Shown: positions 58,878-64,000 of the stretch, in pieces
Layout of the letters: every line of letters starts with the position of its first letter
How positions within the stretch are numbered: position 1 is the first letter of the stretch
NCBI GenBank assembly: GCA_000827495.1
Contig: KN817518.1
Span: 1,266,405-1,330,404, forward strand
Source of the DNA: Hypholoma sublateritium FD-334 SS-4
Taxonomy: Eukaryota; Basidiomycota; Agaricomycetes; Agaricales; Strophariaceae
Length of the DNA: 64,000 bases
Direction: 5' to 3'
Program-made: the position numbers and the translations under genes
Notes under the pieces: model-generated
Databases searched by the model: none
Told to the model about the DNA's origin: nothing
The model's input: only the letters and a program-made list of their open reading frames with translations

Positions 58878-58945
58878 GCCGCTATTAGGGTGCGCAACAC
58901 TAAATATTAGAGTGCGCTATGCTATTAGGGTGCGCTATGTATAGC
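58878..58945. repeat. Short repeat with TTAGGG core
   Basis: Two near-perfect and one imperfect copies of gctattagggtgcgct. The TTAGGG core equals the basidiomycete telomere unit but is embedded in a longer word. Confidence 0.6.
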
Positions 58946-59459
58946 GCCGGCGATTATAGTATTTATGTAGGTGCTGCGCCGTAATTGGCTGCGCGCGTCG
59001 GTCACGGTCGCGTCGATGGGCAGCGGGCGGGCGGGCGGCGGGCGGCGCGGGAAAATGACTCTGAGGGGGGGTGGCATTCGAGTTGGCGTGATGCGTGATA
59101 GGTGGACCCGCTCGGGCGTCGGCCATGGCCGATCATGGACGTCGGTGATCGCTGGTTGGTACCTAACCTGCCTACTTACCTACGCCTGATTGAAGATCAA
59201 CTCGCGAGTGGCTGGTTGTGCCGGGGACAGTCTCACCCTGCCTGGACACAGATCAACCGAGGCAGAAGATTGGGCCGTGCCAGCTTCCTGTTCCTGCCCC
59301 GCCTGCATGCGCTGCGTGTGTAAATCTGCGCGCGGGCGTACGTGGTTCGTGTCAGACTGTGTCTGCGCGATCTCAATGCAGTGATCCGGGGCGGTCGCGG
59401 TGGCAATTGCATAAAACACAGAGGCGTCGGCGTCGGTGGGTGTATACATGTCATTTACG

Positions 59460-60640
59460 AACGCTGGCCAGCGCGGCCCAGTCCCAGTCACACGGCGATC
59501 GAAGTCTGAAGATGGCGTTTCGCTGGACCTTGGAATAGGCGCGTGCTTCGAACCCGCCCTGTCCTAACCACCTGTGGACAGGTGTGTACACGGTATGCGT
59601 GTAATAAGCCGCCGCAGCCCCACCCCGGATCACGCACGAAGAGTGCGCAGAGACGCGGACTGACAAAGTGCCTCGCGAAGATCTACTACGCAAGCCCCAG
59701 CGGCGGCCGGCGCGATCACACGCAGCGTTTCATTAGGCCTTGGAATACGCGCCCTGCCCACCGCGGACAATTTCCGGCAGTCGAGCATCAGGCGGCGGGA
59801 GCAATCGCACCGTACGAAGCGCTTCATTAGACCTTGGAACACGCGCGTGCTTCCCGCCCTTCCTGCCCACGGCGGACAAGCAGTATTAACGGCTGCACTC
59901 CCGAGAACGCGCTCAATCTCAATTGCGCTGTGAGCATCTCGCGGACGCCGGCGCGAGTACTTGCAGTCACACGAAGATCGAATATATCACTTCATTGTCG
60001 ATTCATTAAACCCAGGAATACATAGCATGCTTCGCGCCGTGCCCTGCCTACCCGCGAGATGGAATATTAATGGCGCGCACACTCACGCCGACGCCGACGC
60101 GCCGCCTGTGCGCTGTGAAAATGGCCCCGCTGCCCCACGCCGGATCACGCTCATATCACATCACGCGGCGCCTTCCCTTCCTCGCGTATCTGGCAGACTC
60201 AGAGGCCAGACACGAAGCACGCAATATGTATCAGCCCGCTGCACCTTGGAATACGCGCGAATGCGCTTCGCGCCCTGCCCACCCTTGAACAGGCAATATT
60301 AATGCATGCACCCCGGCGCCTGTGCTCGACATAAGTATGTAAATGCCCCCGCAGTACCCCGGATCACGCAGAAAGATCGCCCAAAGATGCATTCCGAAGA
60401 TTTATCCAGACATCACGAAGATTGCAGATGCTACCACTGCACGGTCCTCAGAATACCTACTGCGTGCATACCACCCGCCGCGCCTTACCTTACCTACGAA
60501 CAAAATGGTAGGCGTATGCACTATGTACACACGCCGCCCCGACGCCTGTGTACTCTGTTTATAATGCCACCGCACTCCCACCCGGATCAGATTCACCAAC
60601 GCCCGCGCGAAGATTGCTTCGCCTGACGCTGATTGGCCCT
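59460..60640. repeat. Decayed long-period repeat array (unit about 200-220 bp)
   Basis: Recurring landmarks in fixed order: ccccggatcacgc (59623, 60138 variant, 60357, 60581 variant), cgaagat, cttcattag, ccttggaatacgcg (59528, 59738, 59832, 60011 variant, 60243, 60446 variant), gcttcgcgccctgcccacc, ggaca, aatattaatg and gcctgtg. Successive spacings are mostly 180-230 bases, with one short unit of 94. No open frame is conserved between units. Confidence 0.65.
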
Positions 60641-62071
60641 CCCGCGGCGGTGCTCCGTCTGATACACGATGCATGCATGATACACGTTCGCGATTGCTTA
60701 CCTATGTGTACACGCATTAACTGCACGCACAGCCCGCCGCGACGCGATATGCTGGCGCGCCTGGGAGAGGCGCAGATTAGATTTGCAGCGGCACCGCCCT
60801 GGCGTGCGTGCCACATCTATCCATCAGCCAATGGTGGAGCGCGTATCCGTAAATAGCCAGGCGTACTTACATCTTTCAGATAACCTTTGAGTACAGTTGG
60901 TTGGACGGCGCTGGCTCATCATGGCATGCGCACCGACGGACAGGGCGGGCCTGTGAACCCAGTGCCACGGCGCGCAGCCTGAAGCGCACCAGAACAGACC
61001 AGAACGCACCACCCTTACGTTCCTGCACAACGCACATCGGGCCGTGGAGACAATTATATGCACGCTTCGCCAGACTTCGCAGGCGCCGCCACGCTCCCGT
61101 AAGCGTTGTCGATGCGGACCTGCTCGGACGCGCGCTATCCACACGCCTAGCAAATCCAATCAAATCGCCGCACCGGGGCAGTCAGCCTAAAGCTTATTGC
61201 GCCCCGGCAACTACTCGCGCGCGCATCGCGTCCGGGCGCGGCCAGATCCACGCCCCGCCGCGCTTTCCGGGGCCGCCCCTGCGCGCCAAACCAGACCGCC
61301 CGAAGGGACTGCACCGCGAATCTGGGGCGCACATCGCCCGCCAGTGGATTGCAAAATCAAGGAGGCCCAGCCGAATAGCTCCCGGTAGCTACCAGCCACC
61401 CACCCCCAGGCCCGGGCCCACACCCGCCCTGGGACGCGCAAGCCGTTCTGGGGATAGGCTAGGAAGCTAGGACACCGGGCAGGCGCGCGATCCGCAGCGT
61501 CGCTTGGGCCCGTCAAAGTTGGGTGACTGTACGGCAGCATCACGATCTGGCAGCTCCGCGGTTCTCGTCGAAGCTTCCTGGCGCAAGGCCCAGTCCCCAT
61601 GGGCCAGCCTCGCCAGAGATTATTTAGACATAAATAGGCTGTGCTGTGGAGTGGGAAGAGCAGGCTTCAAGTTTGAGGTCGATTCTGTGGAGAGGTGCGA
61701 TGATTGGATGGCCATAGCGTCCCATGTCAAGGAGCTTCAAGGGGTTGAAATCAAAGTGGCTGGATAGAATGCATTGCTGAATGAAGTACAACATCTCGGA
61801 GGGGGAATGGAAGCAGATGGTACCGTCCGATATGTCTAGTCGAGATAGTGGCGGTTCTTGAAGAGGCCATGCTATGTTGAAGCAAAGATTTTGAGATCAT
61901 CATCCGGTGCATGAACTCGCCATCTGGTAGTTGGTGGCACATTAAAACTATCTATAATACAAGTGATAAAGTGACCCGTAAGTAGAATATATTCCTGTGC
62001 CCAGTGCTATCTGGATCTTACTCTAACTTGCGGTGCTCATAAATATACCTAGCATCACGGACGAATTGCTA

Positions 62072-63824
62072 TCACCATTTGAGAGCATCAATTCCAAAAT
62101 TCTGTTTGGCACCGATAGCCAGAAGCAGGATAATGAGGGTGATGAGGAAGAGGAGAATTAAAGTCCAAGCTATAAATACGCCATCAACAAATTTATCGTG
62201 CAGACAGCAGGGAGAAACTTACAAAAACCGCCAACAACACTTGGTATGCTAACAATTCGGATTGTGTTGTCGGCACTGCCTGACACAAGCAGCGTCGTCG
62301 AGGAATTGAACTTAATCGTTGTTGGGGGGAATTCGTGCGCTTTCAAGATGGTGATAAGAGGCTGAACAGAAGTCAGAAAACATTTCTCAGCCGGAAATGA
62401 GGCTGAGACGCACACTGAGAGTCTTCGTATCTAACATTCCTATTGTCAAATCAGATGACCCGTATGACAAGAAACGGCCATCCGAGCTGCAAGACAGTTG
62501 AGATTATGAGAAAGCCGAAGGAAAAGCAGCCTTGCCTTATGTCGACGCAAGTGATTCCTCGGTCGCCAATTTTCCGAGATAGCTCAACTGTCCATGTCTG
62601 AGTTTTCCATTTGAATACAAAAGCCTGGCGAGAGGGCCCTTTGGACTTCTTTGAACGAGGTGTGACAGTGTTAACTACAGTATACAGCACTTCCGGGTTT
62701 TGCGGATGACATCTTTTAGGACAAAATAAGAATATGCTTCAATTTTCAAAAGTAGACATACCTGACAGCCCGGAAGGTACTACCTTCGCCTGTGGAAGGT
62801 GGCAGTTCGACGGTGCATTCCAAAAGCAGAGCCGAGAGTTTCTCAGTGGATCCATTGTGGCTGACTTTGACTTTCTTTTTCGGCTTCTTAACTGAACTAT
62901 CTGTCGCAGCGTTGGGTGAGGCCGTTGCCGCGCCAGGTAACGTGTAAACAAGTAAATTATGTGTTGTCGCAACAACCATCTATTACATGATTTAGTTCAC
63001 AATCAGAGGAGTATTGGTTATGTACAAACCTGATGCGGTGAAAATGTGACGTCGTAAATTTCCTTCTCCGTGTGTATGGACTCCGATACGGGTATCAGAG
63101 ACGGATATGACAGGAGGGAGACCTGCGAAGACTAGGTGAAATAAGATTCAAGAGGAGGGAGCATAATACGAACGTCATGCGACCCCGCTATTGCCACCAG
63201 TGTGCCATCTGGAGACAAGACTGTCACTTTCTATGAGATGTCAGATTCGAGGACTCGGTCATACGGTGATATATTATACCTGGTAGTCCTCCAGGTCAAC
63301 TCCAGTCAATGTGCTCCGTGTTTGTAGGAGCTTGATACTATCACAGCAGTTCAATGTAGTCCACAGTCACACCCTGAACGAGGATGCGCGCTCACTTCGT
63401 GTCTGTGATGCTGAAACTGCGACAATTCTGATTTTCTCCCTTCTCCAATTTCTCCTCAACGCTGTTGATTCCACATACGATACCTTTGCTCTGAAACAAA
63501 GAATAAGCAACATAATCACGCCTAAAATACATATGCCTACATTGATGTCTGCGGCCATGCTCATGGGAGCATCCTCCCCGCTCTCCAAAGCGAACTCATC
63601 CTTCAATTCAATGGAAAGGTTTTCGCCTATACTATAGAGTCGCTAATGGCAGACATGAGCAGATGAATGGCCCCCAAAGTGATTGGAGTCCTTGCCAGTT
63701 TATTCTTGATTCCGGTCTTTGAAGCACCTCCCCCGCCCCCTAAAACCAGTTGGTTGGGTGATATAAATGCAGATGAATATACAGGAAATGCAGGCAGAGA
63801 GTGAGGTATATGTCGAGGGCGCAT
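62072..63824 (-). CDS. SEC12: SEC12-like guanine nucleotide exchange factor for Sar1
   Basis: ER membrane beta-propeller that loads GTP on Sar1 to start COPII budding. Start ATG 63824 (MRPRHIPHSLPAFPVYSSAF). The potassium-binding K-loop is intact: NQLVLGGGGGASKTGIKNKL. Then KDEFALESGEDAPMSMAADI, the propeller blades (KVTVLSPDGTLVAIAGSHD region, QIVVATTHNLLVYTLPG, GSTFRAVRYHPQNPEVLYTV, GDRGITCVDI, TILKAHEFPPTTIKFNSSTT, LLVSGSADNTIRIVSIPS). A transmembrane helix near the end (AWTLILLFLITLIILLLAIG) and a very short luminal tail ending DALKW follow. Budding-yeast Sec12 has a far longer luminal domain. At least seven introns. Confidence 0.9.
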
Positions 63825-64000
63825 CCCGTCTAAGTAGATTCAGATTCAGAGGAGAAACCGAATAGTCACCGATAGAATATTTTGCAGATGTCAAGACCAA
63901 GTAAGGCCAGCAAGCAGTGACGTGCATGAACCCTGCTTCGCGGGCACGTGATCTATAATACACAAATGTTCTAATCTATGGCATTGGCAAATCTAGTAAG
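63825..64000. promoter_or_regulatory. SEC12 upstream region, cut by window end
   Basis: 176 bases upstream of SEC12 with a CACGTG at about 63945-63950. No coding block seen. Confidence 0.3.

Larger units (their letters stand above)
51200..61600. other. GC-rich, CpG-rich block
   Basis: By eye, GC and CpG content rises sharply just after the Rab escort gene and falls back before SEC12. Genes inside use mostly G/C in third codon positions, unlike the A/T-tolerant genes on either side. The block contains the tandem duplication, the N-demethylase-like and bZIP genes, and the decayed repeat region. Limits are approximate. Confidence 0.7.
58202..62071. other. Long non-coding, GC-rich region with decayed repeats
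   Basis: 3.87 kb between the bZIP stop and the SEC12 stop with no supported gene. Many open frames exist only because GC-rich DNA has few stops. It contains a short TTAGGG-containing repeat (58870-58945), a decayed long-period repeat (59460-60640) and, near 61650-61760, a 40-residue frame vaguely like an F-box/LRR tail. Confidence 0.55.

Noticed and set aside
58371..61470. Numerous long open frames on both strands
   Set aside because: Overlapping frames on both strands in GC-rich DNA, with biased Arg/Pro/Ala content and no conserved motif; explained by scarcity of stop codons.
61504..61767. 87-codon plus-strand frame with a DDWMAIASHVKELQGVEI-like stretch reminiscent of an F-box/LRR tail
   Set aside because: Too short, no F-box, and no continuing exon; at best a relic.

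Overview
The window is nuclear DNA of a filamentous basidiomycete, most likely an Agaricomycete. Evidence: protein-coding genes on both strands split by many short (about 45-65 nt) GT-AG introns, short intergenic gaps, and fungal housekeeping families (MET10, COQ2, RPN12, REP/MRS6, SEC12, YTP1-like). There are also a C-terminally membrane-anchored GH9 endoglucanase and CCCH zinc-finger families of basidiomycete style. No bacterial, plasmid, phage or CRISPR features were seen, and no tRNA or rRNA gene was recognised. About 30 genes are called; exon structure was inferred by reading conserved protein blocks across splice sites, so gene limits are firmer than individual junctions.

Layout. 1-11.3 kb: RRP8 rRNA methyltransferase (5' end cut by the window), a bacterial/plant-type uracil phosphoribosyltransferase, sulfite reductase flavoprotein MET10, GH9 endoglucanase (-), and a Gfo/Idh/MocA oxidoreductase. 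11.4-25.9 kb: an ER-type ubiquitin-like membrane protein (HERP/Usa1-like), the PKA regulatory subunit, a Ser/Thr-rich single-pass membrane protein, a pantothenate/allantoate-type MFS permease (-), a YTP1-like membrane protein, COQ2 (-) and Rho-GDI (-). 26-31 kb: two tandem paralogues that combine a PIN/NYN-like domain with three CCCH-like fingers (-). 31.9-37.5 kb: CDT1, a second Gfo/Idh/MocA oxidoreductase (-) and an unrecognised protein. 37.6-40.9 kb: three proteasome genes side by side (20S beta1, 19S RPN12, 20S alpha7). 41-51.1 kb: NUP88/NUP82, RIC8, a nucleolin/Gar2-like protein (-) and a Rab escort protein.

From about 51.2 to 61.6 kb the character changes to a GC-rich, CpG-rich block. 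It holds a direct tandem duplication of about 1.4-1.5 kb carrying a small basic protein gene (one copy with an in-frame internal deletion) and a chopped 5' fragment of the neighbouring gene. It also holds a DUF3445/heme-dependent N-demethylase-like gene, an Atf1-type bZIP gene, and about 3.4 kb of non-coding DNA with a decayed repeat of about 200-220 bp. Normal composition returns with SEC12 (-) at 62.1-63.8 kb.

The most useful regulatory observations are a perfect TCACGTGA (Cbf1-type) site in front of MET10, a fused TGACGTCA/TCACGTGA bZIP-type site in front of the HERP/Usa1-like gene, and ACGCGT (MCB-type) motifs in front of CDT1 and in the promoters of the proteasome cluster.
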